DNA of 64,000 bases from contig OZ024929.1 in NCBI GenBank assembly GCA_964017235.1, positions 115,243,793-115,307,792 of the forward strand. The letters run 5' to 3'. Positions 35,348 to 46,279 of the stretch are shown here, one piece after another. Every line of letters begins with the position of its first letter. Positions within the stretch are counted from its first letter, which is position 1. The position numbers and the translations under genes were made by a program. Below the pieces are notes generated by a model, which saw only the letters and a list, made by a program, of their open reading frames with translations, was not told the origin of the DNA and ran no database searches. Origin of the DNA: Sabellastarte sp. h YS-2021 (lineage: Eukaryota > Annelida > Polychaeta > Sabellida > Sabellidae).

Positions 35348-35761
35348 TAAAAGATGTCAAAAAATTGGTCCCAATTTCATAATTGGCAGGGGCTAAGACC
35401 AAAGTTGGCAATATGGAACCACCACTTTAAAGATATACAGTGAGTGGGTGTCCCATCAGTAGTAAATTATAATATCTTTATAACCAAAATATCTTAAACA
35501 TTAATATTTAAAGTGTTGTAAGTTTTCTGAATTTAAGGATGAAAAAGGACTTAATAACATCAGCCTGGCAAGACTTTAACAAAGCCTTTATCAAATTTTA
35601 ATCAAAATGATTCACAAGAAAACCCCTCATAAATAACTCACAATAATTGAACACACTGTTTGGCAATGTATGTTCTACAATAACTTTACAAACATGCTTC
35701 TGTAATGAATCTAATGATTATATCTTGCAAATGAAATTTTCAATAACATTACAGTTAGAAG

Positions 35762-35996
35762 TAGGGGCCACGGTGGCAGAGTTGTAACACTTGCCTCCCA
35801 CCTCTGAGGCTGGGGTTCGATCCCCGCACGGTCTCAAGTGGGAAAGCTGGTAGTTGCTTGCCGTTGGTTGGCAGTTTACAGTACAGAACCCTAACGAACT
35901 GTATGTACTGGTTTCCTCTGCCCTTCCAACTACCCGTCGTGATATGACCTGTACAGTGTTGAAAGCGACGTAAAACCACAAATAAATAAATAAAAT
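35762..35996 (+). mobile_element. tRNA-derived SINE, copy 2
   Basis: Same family and orientation as 35134-35347. A box at 35774-35784 (TGGCAGAGTTG), perfect B box GGTTCGATCC at 35814-35823, same body (TTTACAGTACAGAACCCTAA, CCTGTACAGTGTTGAAAGCG) and an (AAAT)n tail. The target duplication is weak (AGAAG on both sides). The antisense open frames at 35718-36062 are by-products of the SINE. Confidence 0.88.
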
Positions 35997-35999
35997 ACA

Positions 36000-36699
36000 G
36001 AAGTAAAAAGGCAGCAATAAGCACAAACTAAAAAGGCTTATGGTTAAACAGTTAGTTGACAAAGATCTTTCACCTGATACTTGTTTAGAGATGTATAAAC
36101 CTCTTCCAATGGAACCTTCAGGGCCATTTGATATCAGGCGATTAGAAAATAAAGAGAATTAATACTTAAAGAAAAAATTCCCAATAGGTTTGCAACCCAA
36201 AAGATGGGTTTAGGATCAACATACATTATAAAAGATTGACTGACAATGCATGTGATGGGGTTTACAAATGCAAACAGTAAAAATCAGACCAATTTTACAA
36301 TAAATTCAAAATGTCTGAAATTATCAGAAAGACAAGATACAGCATTCAATAGGTTTAGGAACCTCCGAAACGTCTCGATATAGGTTTACAATGAAAATGA
36401 TGAAAAAGATCAAATTTAATAGATCTTAACTCAGTAATGAAGAACAATCACCACAGTTGAACAGAGCAACATCAGCCAATATGATTTATTACCGGAATAC
36501 GGGTATAGTATACAATTAACAGGACTGGGAAAAGAGGCTTCCTGATAGCTTCTTGATAGAATTGTAATTAATAAGAAAGAATAAAAATAAGCCTGATTTG
36601 CTGCAGAAAAAATATTCTGGATTTGTGAGTCGGATCATCTTCGAGGAGTACTGAGTCATGGATAGACCCTACTTTGTCTAAAACCTTGATCCTAATCTG
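36000..36699. other. No gene or repeat recognised
   Basis: AT-rich unique-looking sequence between the SINE and the nested MITE. Confidence 0.45.
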
Positions 36700-37868
36700 G
36701 GCCCGTCTTCACAAAAGGTCTTAGACTTAGCCAGGTCTTAGGCTTAAATCCAATCTTAAGGTTAAGACTTTCGTCTCAGCTAAGTTTTGTCTTAAAACCG
36801 TATTCACAAAGGGTGACTTAGCTAAGTCCAAGAATATCAAATAACCACAGTGGTTTTCTGTGTCATGTGACCTTTCTTTTCTATTCAAACTATACTATTG
36901 GTGACATATATCCTTCATTTAATGCATTTTATCTAAGGAAAAATGCTGTTTTGAAATGGAAAAATTTATTACCACATATAAACTTCCAAAGACTGCTTCA
37001 GTAAGGTGTTCTGGGCCGGTATTCACGAATGGTCTTAGACTTAGCCAGGTCTTAGGCTTAAATGTGGTCTTAAAGCTGAGACTTTTGTCTCAGCTAAGTT
37101 TTGTCTTAAATCTGTATTCACAAAAAGGGACGTAGCTAAGTCCAAGATTATCAAATAACCACAGTGGTTTTATGTGTCATGTGACCTTTCTTTTCTATTT
37201 CAAACTAAACTATTGGTGATTTATCTCTTTCATTTAATGCATTTTATCAAAGGAAAAGTGCTGTTTTGAAATGGAAAACCTTGTTACCACACATAAACGC
37301 CCAAAGACTGCTTTGGTGAGGTGTTCTGTATAATTATACTTTATTTACAGCCATTTCAAATTTTGAAGTGGAGAAAAGTTTACGGCAGCCATATTTAAGT
37401 CCTCTTTACAAAACTTAAGCCCACTACCAACCAGTCTTAGAGTTGAGCCCTTGGCTAAGCCTAAGACCAGTCTTAAATTCTTTGTGAATACCACTAAGCC
37501 TAAGACAAGAGTTTTAGTAGTTTTTGGGCAGAAACTTGAGACAAAAGTCTCAACTTTAAGCCTAAGCCCTGGCTAAGACCTTTCGTGAATACGGCCCCTG
37601 TATAATTATACTTTAGTTACAGCCATTTCAAATTTTGAAATGGAAAAAAGTTTATGGCGGCCATATTTAAGTCCTCTTTACAAAATTTAACCCCACTGCT
37701 AACCAGTCTTAAAGTTGAGCCCTTGGCTAAGCCTAAGACCAGTCTTAAATTCTTTGTGAATACCACTAAGCCTAAGACAAAAGTTTTAGCAGGTTTTGGC
37801 CAGAAACTTGAGACAAAGTCTCAACTTTAAGGCTAAGCCCTGGCCAAGACCTTTCGTGAATACGGGCC
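36700..37868. mobile_element. MITE with long inverted ends, outer copy (split)
   Basis: Starts GGCCCGTCTTCACAAAAGG and ends with the inverted form CCTTTCGTGAATACGGGCC. Inverted ends extend over about 130 bp, rich in CTTAGnCTTAG / CTAAGnCTAAG words. CTG flanks both sides (36697-36699 and 37869-37871), a 3 bp target duplication (or CT if the next G belongs to the end). It is interrupted at 37013 by a second copy. Without that copy it would be 314 + 268 = 582 bp. Non-coding. Confidence 0.88.
37014..37597. mobile_element. MITE, inner copy inserted in the outer copy
   Basis: Starts GGCCGGTATTCACGAATGG, ends TTCGTGAATACGGCCC-like, 584 bp, and is flanked by CTG at 37011-37013 and 37598-37600. The sequence at its insertion point (GTGTTCTG | TATAATTATACTTT) is present uninterrupted within the inner copy itself near 37321-37345, giving the exact empty site. 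Confidence 0.9.
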
Positions 37869-38319
37869 CTGATGTATAGGTTTTGAGATATGTCTGTAGC
37901 CAAACAGGCCAACAGATGGCTAAGATAAAAATATCTTTACCCTCTCCTTAGTCAAAAAAGAGAGTTTGGGTTAAGTGTGAAACTTAACATAATATTTTCT
38001 ATAAAGTTTATATTGTAAAAATGTCAAGGAACTAAGGTATTTTCATTGGGTGTGTAAGTAGTAAAGGTTATTGTAGATTTCATAACAGATTTTGTGTTAG
38101 TACAGACATCAGATCAGCCGTGAGTCAGGAATTAATTATTCTTTTACCTTTCAGGATCAAAACTGAATATCTTTGATATTAGATGTATCTTTTATCTAGA
38201 TATCTTGGTCACTTTTAGGCTCAATTTGATGGCTGAAGACCTTTTACTTTATTTTAGGTTGCGAAGATTGTTCCTGTTGCAGGATAAAATAAAAGGCACT
38301 TCCATAATTACCTCTGACA

Positions 38320-38640
38320 ATGAGGTATAATTTTCTGACCGATTGTCTGTCCATTTGTCTGTCTATTTGTGTGTTAGCAGGATTAATTAAACACTACTGA
38401 TTGGGTCTTCTGAAAAAAGTCAGATGTGTCCTGGTCCAGCATAGATCCCATTTAATTTTGAGAGTGACCTGGATCACCATCAGAATACAAAAGAAAAATT
38501 GGATTTTCTCATTTACTATTATGACTTGCTTTGCAGAGGTACACACTCTCAGAATGCTCTTGCTTCCATATTGTGCGAGGTGTATTATTTCATTATCATA
38601 AATTTCTTTGACTATCCTGGCTGTTGAACGGGACGTAAAA
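38320..38640. repeat. Degenerate dispersed repeat
   Basis: Contains GTCTGTCCATTTGTCTGTCT, GTGTTAGCAGGATTAATTAA and GACCTGGATCACCATC. Related remnants lie at 55050-55325 and 60340-60665. All end near a CACTCT(C/G)NGAGTG motif. It looks like an old, widely spread non-autonomous repeat. Confidence 0.5.
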
Positions 38641-40297
38641 CCCCAACTTTGACCTTTGTCTTTGACTATCATGTCTGCTGTTTTTGGTTGTTACTTTAAA
38701 CATTCTAGTTTCAGTCTAAGGCAAGACTGGCTGGTGACAAAATGTGTAATAAATTTGTTAATCATTGATAAAACTAAATAAGAAAATACAGATGCAAAAT
38801 TGAGGCATATCTTTGTGTTATATGTAAGGTTTTGTAGAAATGTACATTGTGTTATGTTGACAACCACTTTAAATATCTATGCATTAGGATTACTACAACA
38901 GAAAATCATAACATAATCTGGAGAACAGAAAAATGAAAAGCAGTGATAAGTGGGGCAACACTCTGATTCTACAAGAAAATTGTAAACGCTACCCCCCTCC
39001 CAAAGGAAAATAATTTGAGTGATGGGTAGGTGACAGTAAAGCAAAACCCATTTCCCCTTTAAGTAAACAATTTTTCCTGTGTTGAAATTATCTTGAAGAG
39101 TTTAATTTACAAGTAAAGGGAGTGTGCTTTCATTTGTGAAAGTATACAGCTGCAGTGTGTGTAATTTAAATTGGTTGGTTTCTTTGGAGTTTAATTGATG
39201 TTACTGTACAGTTAAAAACAGACAAATTAGGTCTTAACACTACAAGCACCAACTCCAGAGTTCTCATGAAAGCACAATCAAAATGTATACATCGTACATG
39301 GAGCGCTACTGTATCACAGTTGTCATCAATGGACGCTGGATTTATTGCAGTTTGGTTTAATGTTGCAAAATTCATTGCTTATACAATGTGTGTGACTCTA
39401 GTAAATTTTAGTTCTGAAAAAGCAATGCTTTATTTTGGGGCAAGAATTCTGTTTCAAGAGCCTGGCAATCTAATATCACAGATACTGGGTGCTATAACAG
39501 TATAACTATATTTGATTAGATACAATTTTTACACCATGATAGAAACAGCCAGGTAAAATCAAATAAGTTTATCTTATAATTATTATTCTAAAATTTAAGA
39601 ATACAATGTACTTCATATTTCTTATTACTAACATAATGAATTGTCTTTCTATATTGACCCTGTGTCTGCATTCACCTTCTTCAAAAACAAGCCACCCGGT
39701 GTTTTAATTGTAGAAGCTATGGACCTGCAGATTCACATTGTGTATACAAATTTGGAATACTGATTCACATGGGGTACGGATGTTTTGTGCCCAGACTTTT
39801 CCTACAGGGACATTTCGTAGCAGGACAATTCATACCGGACTTTTTGTACCCAGCCTAGTCCATATCGTACCCAATCTATATAAACAACAATTTTTTGCCA
39901 TGCTCTAACAAACGCTACATGTTATGAAGGTAAAATAACATATTTTGTTGAAAACTGTGTGTTTTAACCTTGTGAATATGGAGTTTTGTGGGGTCTGAAT
40001 ATCTTGGTTGTCCATAACTTTAGGTCAATCTTTTCCTTTACTATATGTACTATAAAATATACCATCAACATTTAATGTATTTACTGTTAGAGTAATTACC
40101 CTAGGGGATAAAATGTCATTACTATATGATTTAATTTGGTGTTATTCATTTAAAAAAATGGTTTTAATCAAAACCTGTCCAGTCATTTTCTTTTCTTATA
40201 AACCCATAGTCAATGCAATTATTGAGAATCCTCTTGTCAGTGACACTTGATTATATTAACAATTATTCCCCTGATTATTTATAATAAACCTTTAAAC
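38641..40297. other. No gene recognised
   Basis: AT-rich. A frame at 39266-39505 is open on + but has no domain and overlaps an equally open antisense frame, so I do not call it a gene. Confidence 0.45.
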
Positions 40298-40573
40298 TTG
40301 AAAATTTTATTTTAAATGTAGCTTTTATAAGCTACAATACCTACCTGTTGTAACAATATGCTTTACCGGTGGTTTTACCACGGGAAGCTTCCAACCGGAG
40401 CAGAAGTTGAAAACTTTACCCGTGAGAATAAAAGATAAATGTCACATGTCTGCCGGTATATTTCCGGTATATTGCCTGTATAATACCGGTACGGGTACAA
40501 AGCACCTGTTTAGTCATGTGACCTAGGGAACCTATCAGATGCTAGCTATAGCTCTTCCTCATTTTTGTTGGAA
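40298..40573. repeat. DIRS inverted terminal repeat, left
   Basis: From about 40331 inward this is the reverse complement of 48212-48455, including TTTTACCACGGGAAGCTTCC and GTCATGTGACCTAGGGAACC, with scattered differences. It contains repeated CCGGTATA words. The outermost 30-40 bp differ from the other end and instead match the internal complementary region. Confidence 0.92.
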
Positions 40574-40635
40574 CCAAAACCCCATCTTCCAGTGGAAAGT
40601 CTGGAAAGCGGGGAGGACCAGGGAGGGCCTGTAGT

Positions 40636-40739
40636 ATTGTTACAATAGGTAGGTATTGTAGCTTATAACAGCTACATTTAAAATAAAATTTTCAATTTTA
40701 TTACGCTACAATGTACCTACCTATTGTAACAATATGCTG
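40636..40739. repeat. DIRS internal complementary region (circle-junction copy)
   Basis: Bases 40636-40696 (61 bp) are the reverse complement of the left end 40298-40358 with two differences. Bases 40697-40739 (43 bp) are a perfect reverse complement of the right end 48424-48466. The region is thus an inverted copy of the two ends joined together, as in DIRS-1, where it templates completion of the ends during circle formation. The region can itself fold, with AGGTAGGTA pairing to TACCTACCT. Confidence 0.95.
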
Positions 40740-41297
40740 AATCCCAGCATGTTGGAAGGCTGGGAAGACTGGACACTGGCTAAGGAACCTGGCGGTATAA
40801 CAACGCTCTAGGAATGACATCTGGAGTCCAGGGCGGAGGAAGGAGTCTGAATGCGGTAGAGGAACGGCACATCAAGGCTGAGGGGAATACTCCAGTTCTC
40901 CTGAGGTTGAGGTGTCACGCCAAGGGAAGGAAGACCGTCTTGGCATGCACGGCCAGCACAGGCACTCCAACGCAGAGTTCTAAAAACACAAAGTACACAA
41001 AATACGATGAAAAATATGTAAAAGGGAACAAAATATGACACAAGAAAAATCGAAAGAAAGCAACACTAAGATTACCGAAAAAGTAAAACTTAACATTACA
41101 TTCTCAGGATAATTGGAAAGAATATACTCCTGGTAACAAGCAACGCAGGAAAGGAACAGCAGGTAAAGAAGTAGAAATAATTAATAATAGTTACCTTAAA
41201 GGGTTGAAGAACCCGCTCTATGGTGTCAGAGGATTCTGACACGCCCCGTCTAGGTGGTTCCCGAAGTAGTGCACCCCCCCCGTTTTCTTCCCTGGAG

Positions 41298-42440
41298 TTA
41301 GCTGGAAGGAGGCATGACCTGCTGAGCTGCAACGAAGGATCCCAGATGATAGGAGCCTTCTTTTTGGTCTTGACCGGAAAGGTCTTTGAGATAGAATTTG
41401 GTGAAAGTATTGTGAGATTTCCAATGGCAGGCTTGCATGATCTGATCCATTGAAGTTCCCCCGTAAAAGGCTTTTGAAGCTGCAAAAGCTCTGACGTCAT
41501 GGGCCTTTACCCCTGTGAGGACCATGTCTGCTGATTCCACCTTGGAATAACAGAATCGAATAGTGTTTTTGATCCAAGACGAGATAGTGGAGCATTGGAT
41601 ATCCTTTGAGTGGCCCATTTTATAGGATATAAAAAGTAAATGTCTACCTGTTCTGGTCTCTTTTGTTCTATCCAGATAGCATTTGAGGGCCCTGACAGGG
41701 CAAAGGAGAATATCCGTGTTCTGAAGGTCTTGGTCGCATTTTAAGGCTGGAATAATGACCGGGGAAACACTGTTGGGGCCCTCCTTGGCTAATTGGTTTT
41801 TGGCGATGAAGGAGGGTGAAGGGGAGAGCTGAACCTGCTCCCAGTTGCCCAGGCTTAGAGTTCCGTCGTAGGTCCAGGTGTGGATTTCACTGCACCTCTT
41901 TCCTGAAGCTAGGGCTAAGAGGAAAACTGTCTTCCATGTGAGGAGTTTTAGGGTACATTCCTCCTGTGGTTCAAAAGGAGGTTGTGTAAGTTTGTGAAGT
42001 ACTAGTGAAAGATTCCACTTATGGAGTAACCTGGACTTTTTTGGTTTGTCTCTATAGAAACTGGTGATCAGTCTGGCTATATCGGTATTGGAGCTGATGT
42101 GAAGGTTAGAGTCCCCCAGGGTGTCTGCAATAGTGGTCCTGTATCCTTTGATGGTAGAAGGGCACCTGTTTAGGTCGTGAAAAAGGTACCAGAAAAAGTT
42201 GCAGATGTCTCCTATAGAGGGACTCCCGAAGTCCACCTGTTGTTCCATGCACCATCGTTGGAAAACAGACCATTTTGAGGAGTTTATGGCTCTTGTTGAG
42301 AGCCTTTGAGGAGCAGCAATTCTCTCTGCCACCTCTGCAGTGAACCCTCGTTGTTGCAACGATGTGCTCCTAGATACCAAACGTGGAGATTGAGGGAGGC
42401 CGGGTTGGCGTGGAAAAGGTTGTTCAATGGTTGTTTGAGT
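41298..42440 (-). CDS. DIRS tyrosine recombinase
   Basis: Frame open to 43004; the part with recombinase homology begins near 42390-42440 and the upstream part is a read-through of the RNase H region in another frame. Motifs in order: GFTAEVAERIAAPQRLSTR (DNA-binding region), PSTIKGYRTTIADTLG, catalytic Arg in SGKRCSEIHTW, HDVR, CHWKSHNTF and nucleophile Tyr in FYLKD near the C-terminus. No stop or frame break is seen in the catalytic part. It overlaps the RT/RNase H frame by about 150 bp, as is usual for DIRS. Its product would insert the circular DNA copy. Confidence 0.9.
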   Translation of the reverse strand, partial: TQTTIEQPFPRQPGLPQSPRLVSRSTSLQQRGFTAEVAERIAAPQRLSTRAINSSKWSVFQRWCMEQQVDFGSPSIGDICNFFWYLFHDLNRCPSTIKGYRTTIADTLGDSNLHISSNTDIARLITSFYRDKPKKSRLLHKWNLSLVLHKLTQPPFEPQEECTLKLLTWKTVFLLALASGKRCSEIHTWTYDGTLSLGNWEQVQLSPSPSFIAKNQLAKEGPNSVSPVIIPALKCDQDLQNTDILLCPVRALKCYLDRTKETRTGRHLLFISYKMGHSKDIQCSTISSWIKNTIRFCYSKVESADMVLTGVKAHDVRAFAASKAFYGGTSMDQIMQACHWKSHNTFTKFYLKDLSGQDQKEGSYHLGSFVAAQQVMPPSS

Positions 42441-43296
42441 AGGGTTCGGATTTGTGGAAGCCGTCGCGGCACATCCAGAGACATTTCCACTAGGTCCCAA
42501 AACCACGGTTTTGATGGCCAGCCTGGGGCGATCAGAAGTAGCCTGCACATTTGTGACTGGAGTTTTTGTACAATCTTGGGCAGTAGGGCGGTTGGGGGAT
42601 AAGCGTACGCAAACAGGTTCTCCCATGGAATGTTCAGGGCGTCTGCAGCCCAGGCTTGAGGATCCGGGATCGGAGAGACATATAAGGGGAGTTTTGTGTT
42701 CAGTCTGGTTGCAAAAAGGTCCACTTGGGGACTCTCCCATATCTTGGAAATTTGCTTGAAAACTTGTGGAGACAGGGACCATTCTGTGCTTTGGATCTGA
42801 TTCCTCCTTGAGAGGCCGTCCGCTACCACATTGAGGGACCCAGGTACATGTCTTGCTCTGAGTGTGACATTGTTGAGGTTGCACCTTGTCAGGATTCTCC
42901 ACATAAGAGCGCAGAGTTCTGCGGATCTTGTACCGCCCTGTTTGTTTATGTACGACACCACGGAGGTGTTGTCTGAAGCAATGAGGACGCGATTGTTCTT
43001 GCAAGTGAGTCTGAAGAACTGTAGAGCCAGGAAAACTGCCTTCATTTCTAACGGTTGATATGTAGGTGTTTTTCTGCGTGAGACCAGACCCCTTGGGTTG
43101 ACTCGTGATCTAAGTGTGCTCCCCAACCTGCATTTGAGTCATCTGTAAAGATCAGTTTTTCGTGTTCCCTTGGGTGGAGAAACTCTCCTTGTAGCATGTT
43201 TGTGGGGTCTAACCACCATTCCCCGTGTCGTATCATCTTCAGGGGATTGGAGTGTCCAGAGGCATCGGATATTTCCAGTGATTCTTGAGATGCCAT
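42284..43296 (-). pseudogene. DIRS RNase H region, frameshifted
   Basis: RNase H degrades the RNA strand of the hybrid during reverse transcription. The first acidic motif (FTDDSNAGWGAHLD) is in the frame 43048-43296. The remaining motifs (LEMKAVFLAL, ASDNTSVVSYINKQGG and GSLNVVADGLSR) are in the frame 42284-43126, so a frame break lies near 43050-43126. Downstream the frame continues as a conserved DIRS tail (VDLFATRLN, YPPTALLPKIVQ, PWFWDLVEM). All acidic positions expected for RNase H appear present across the break. Confidence 0.88.
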
Positions 43297-44486
43297 TGAA
43301 AAGGTCTCATATGCATTCTGCCCAATTTGACTATCTTCTCCGTTGATGCAAGTAATTTAATGGTGGACATAAGAGTCCTTGCACTGATAACAGACTTCGA
43401 CGAGAGGCGACGGAACATATCCTGAAGCTTTGTCCACCTGTCCTGAGTGGGCTTGACAAGCCCCAAATCTAGTAAAAAATGGTATCCCAGGAAATCGAAC
43501 CTCTGAGAGGGTACCAGTTCTGATTTTTTGTGGTTCACCAGAAAACCCAACTCCTGAATTAGGTTTAATAACTTTTGGGTCTGTTGGTGACACTCCTCCT
43601 TGGAGGGGGCACAGATCAGCCAGTCGTCTAGGTATTGATGAATGCGTATTCCCTGTTGTAAGGCTAATAGTCTGACTTCCTTGACTATACTGGTGAAGAT
43701 CAAGGGAGCTGTGGCTAGACCGAAAGGGAGGCTGGTGAACTGGTAAGAGACGCCTTTGTGGAAGAACCGGAGGTACTTGTGTGACTGAGGGTGAATGGGT
43801 ATGTGGAGGTAGACGTCTGTGAGGTCGATAGAGGTGACCCATTCGTTCTGAGGGAAGCTCGTATGGATTCTGGCGTTTCCATCTTGAACTTTGATATGGC
43901 CAGGAATTTGTTGAGACAACTTAGGTCTATTACTGGCCTCCAGCGGTTCCCTGGTTTTGGAACCAGGAACAAGCGACTGTAGAAACCCAGGCTGTCTGGT
44001 TTTTGAATGATGTCGATTGCGCCTTTGAGAAGTAAGTCTTGAATAGCAGTCGACAAGGCACTTTGTTTGTTGAAGTCTGTGAAGCCGCTGGTTATGCAAG
44101 GTATCCTGGACAGTTTTGGGCGCTCCCTGAAGGGTAGTTTGTATCCTTCTGCGATAAGGTTTTGGATTGAACGGTGTGTGCCTAAATTCTTCCACGCTGG
44201 TAGGAACGATTTTACCCTGCTTCCCACTGTTAGGTTCGTTCTCTTTTGGACTTGGTCTTGGATAAATACAATATGAAACTGTACACAAGGAGTCTTTACC
44301 CCCTCCTGTGGGGTGTGTGAACAAGGAGTCTTTTCCCCCTCCTGTGGGGTTTGAATACATGGAGTCCTTACCCCCTCCAGTGGGGTGTGAAAACAAGGAG
44401 TCCTTTTCCTCTCCCGTAGGGTTGTTGCACTCAGAGTCTTTATCCCCCTGGAGGGACATACTGGGGAGGATAATCCGAGAGAACAT
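43239..44486 (-). pseudogene. DIRS reverse transcriptase, frameshifted
   Basis: The catalytic core is visible: SIDLTDVYLHIPIHP, FTSLPFGLATAP, YLDDWLI (the YxDD box) and FLGYHF. The conserved region upstream (LFLVPKPGNRWRPVIDLSCL) is in a different frame (43715-44227), so there is a frame break at about 43840-43860. The long 415-codon frame is open by chance across it. A further change of frame is needed between 44227 and the 12-residue repeats at the N-terminal side. This copy should not make a working enzyme. Confidence 0.9.
44283..44460 (-). repeat. 36 bp coding minisatellite
   Basis: About five units of 36 bp, encoding a 12-residue repeat of the type HPTGGGKDSLFT. They lie between gag and RT. 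The unit length is a multiple of three, so copy number can vary without breaking the frame. Confidence 0.85.
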
Positions 44487-44545
44487 CTGAAGTTATTGAG
44501 GGTTTTAGTCCAGGAGTCTTTGGGGGTAACAGAGTTTGAGAAGTG

Positions 44546-46279
44546 TCATTGAGGAGGCTGTTGTTGTTGCTTGCCAGAGTGAAAGTTACCCCCACGGCCG
44601 CGTCCCCTGCGGCCACCTCGGCCTCCTCTTCGCCCACCATGGTGGGGATGAGAAAAGAAAGGTTGCTGAACCATATACTGGGGTGCCGGCATTGGTTGAT
44701 AGAACAGGCCTTGCTGTTGTTGACGCTGTCCACCTCTGCCCCTCTTGGGTTTCTTGTAGGGGTGGAAGCGGTCTTTCTTGGAGACTGGTTTTACTCCGAG
44801 CCCTATGAGGTGCTGTTCATATTCTTGCATTAGGGTTCGATCGAACAAGTCGCCTCCTGAGACGGTTGCTGAGCGTAGATTGCGCAGTCTGAATGCGTCT
44901 AAGTTTGGGTGGGCGTGGCGGAGGTAAGCATCCCTTCTTAGCAAAACAAGGTTTGTGAGGGAAGAGATGAAGTTTGCAACTAGATCCGCGTAGGCTTTTG
45001 ACATGATCCTGCTGATGTCAAGCATAAATTGCATCTGGGCAGCTTCTTGCTGTGTGATTTGGTATAGTTGGAGCAAGATGTGGTCCAGAGTAGGTGCATC
45101 TTGGGTGGTCCTAAGTTGGTCAAACAACTTTTCTTGTTGATCTCTGGAAACTCTGAGATTGTTCAAACATGACTCACTGGCCATGCCAAAGGTAGAAAGA
45201 AAATTGGCAATACTAATGTTTTCACGTGTCATGTATTCCAATTTTACAAGTTCTTTCTGTTGTACTGTGGCTGGAGGACCACTCCTATATCCAGGCTTGG
45301 CAATATTTGAAAAGGCCTGGGGCACAACCTGTGGGGTCTTGCGAATACTTCTCATCCACGACATTGTACCAACTACCCTTATGGGGGGGAATTGTAGGGA
45401 ATTTGCCCATATCCAAGGTGGAGGAAGTACTAGGTTTCACTTCTTCATCCTGGGCTGTTTGGAGGCACGAGAGGTCAGACACCATGGAGAGTTTGATGGA
45501 TGGTGGTCTGCCTGCCTTTTCTTGAAGAAGAAGGAGGGGATCGCGTCCCAGCGCCGAACCCGGTTTGTAATGTTCCTCTGCAGCCGGGTCTGGGATGGAG
45601 AGAAACTCCCTAACTTTTTCCACAAGTTCTCGGAAGGGAAGGTTAGGGGGAGCTGCTTGTTCACCCGTATCTATGGGTTCTTCCGACCTTAGGGAGGTGA
45701 AGGAAGAGGCTGATGAATCTGCGCCATATTCCTCCTGTTCTAGCACTTGCAAGGGAGACCGAAGTTTTGCAGTGGTAGAAGGTAAGTTGGTAGGAGCTAC
45801 CGTAGGTTGTGCAGAGGGTGGAACGGTAGTCGATTGAGGAGGAGCAGAAGGCACTTGTATGTGAGAGGCCACTGCTTGCAGAGACTGGGTGGCGATGGCT
45901 GAGGAACCTTTTACATTGGCTAATCCCTTCTTAATAGCCGGTGCTGGTTGAGCTGGAGTCTCGTCCATGGGTTCCTCTGATTTGTTAGCAGCTGGGACTG
46001 CAGACAAAGGTGTAATAGAGACAATGTGCAGTTGTGCAGTAGAAGCTTGAGAAGGTGGGGAAATAAGTTCTGTCTCCCCTTCTGCTTGGAGTTTGTCTGG
46101 TAGAAATAGTATCCTGGGTTAATACCGGATCCGGCACCCTGAAAAGGGGTGGAGAAGAATCAGAAGATTGCTGTACCGGTCCGGTGTTTGCCGGGAAACT
46201 AGTCGCCAGTAAAGAAGCAGAAGATGGTTGTGTGAGAGGAGTAATGCCGGTGACCGGAGCCATATTGCCGGTCTGTTCT
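44546..46279 (-). pseudogene. DIRS gag-like gene, C-terminal part, frameshifted
   Basis: Three overlapping frames continue each other: 46263-45985 (Pro/Ser-rich), 46007-45285 (acidic, Pro-rich) and 45364-44546 (helical, AFSNIAKPGYRSGPP and TMRENISIANF-type sequence, then an Arg/Gly- and Gln-rich tail). Frame breaks therefore lie near 45990 and 45300-45360. The RGG-rich C-terminus (GGRRGGRGGRRGRGRGG) suggests RNA binding. I call it gag by position and composition. Confidence 0.8.

Noticed and set aside
35718..36062. Antisense frames of 114 and 89 codons
   Set aside because: They lie across the second SINE and its flank.
38250..38290. Short terminal exon after the acceptor at 38258 for the candidate gene at 32841
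   Set aside because: The phase fits, but only nine codons precede the stop and nothing else supports the join.
39166..39505. Overlapping open frames on both strands
   Set aside because: Neither has a domain, both are short, and open frames on both strands are expected by chance here.
42440..43004. N-terminal extension of the second recombinase
   Set aside because: This part is the RNase H region read in the wrong frame, and the apparent start is not an ATG.
43239..44486. A single intact 415-codon RT gene
   Set aside because: Conserved RT blocks are split between two frames (LFLVPKPGNRWRPVIDL in one, YLDD in the other), so the long frame is open by chance across a frameshift.
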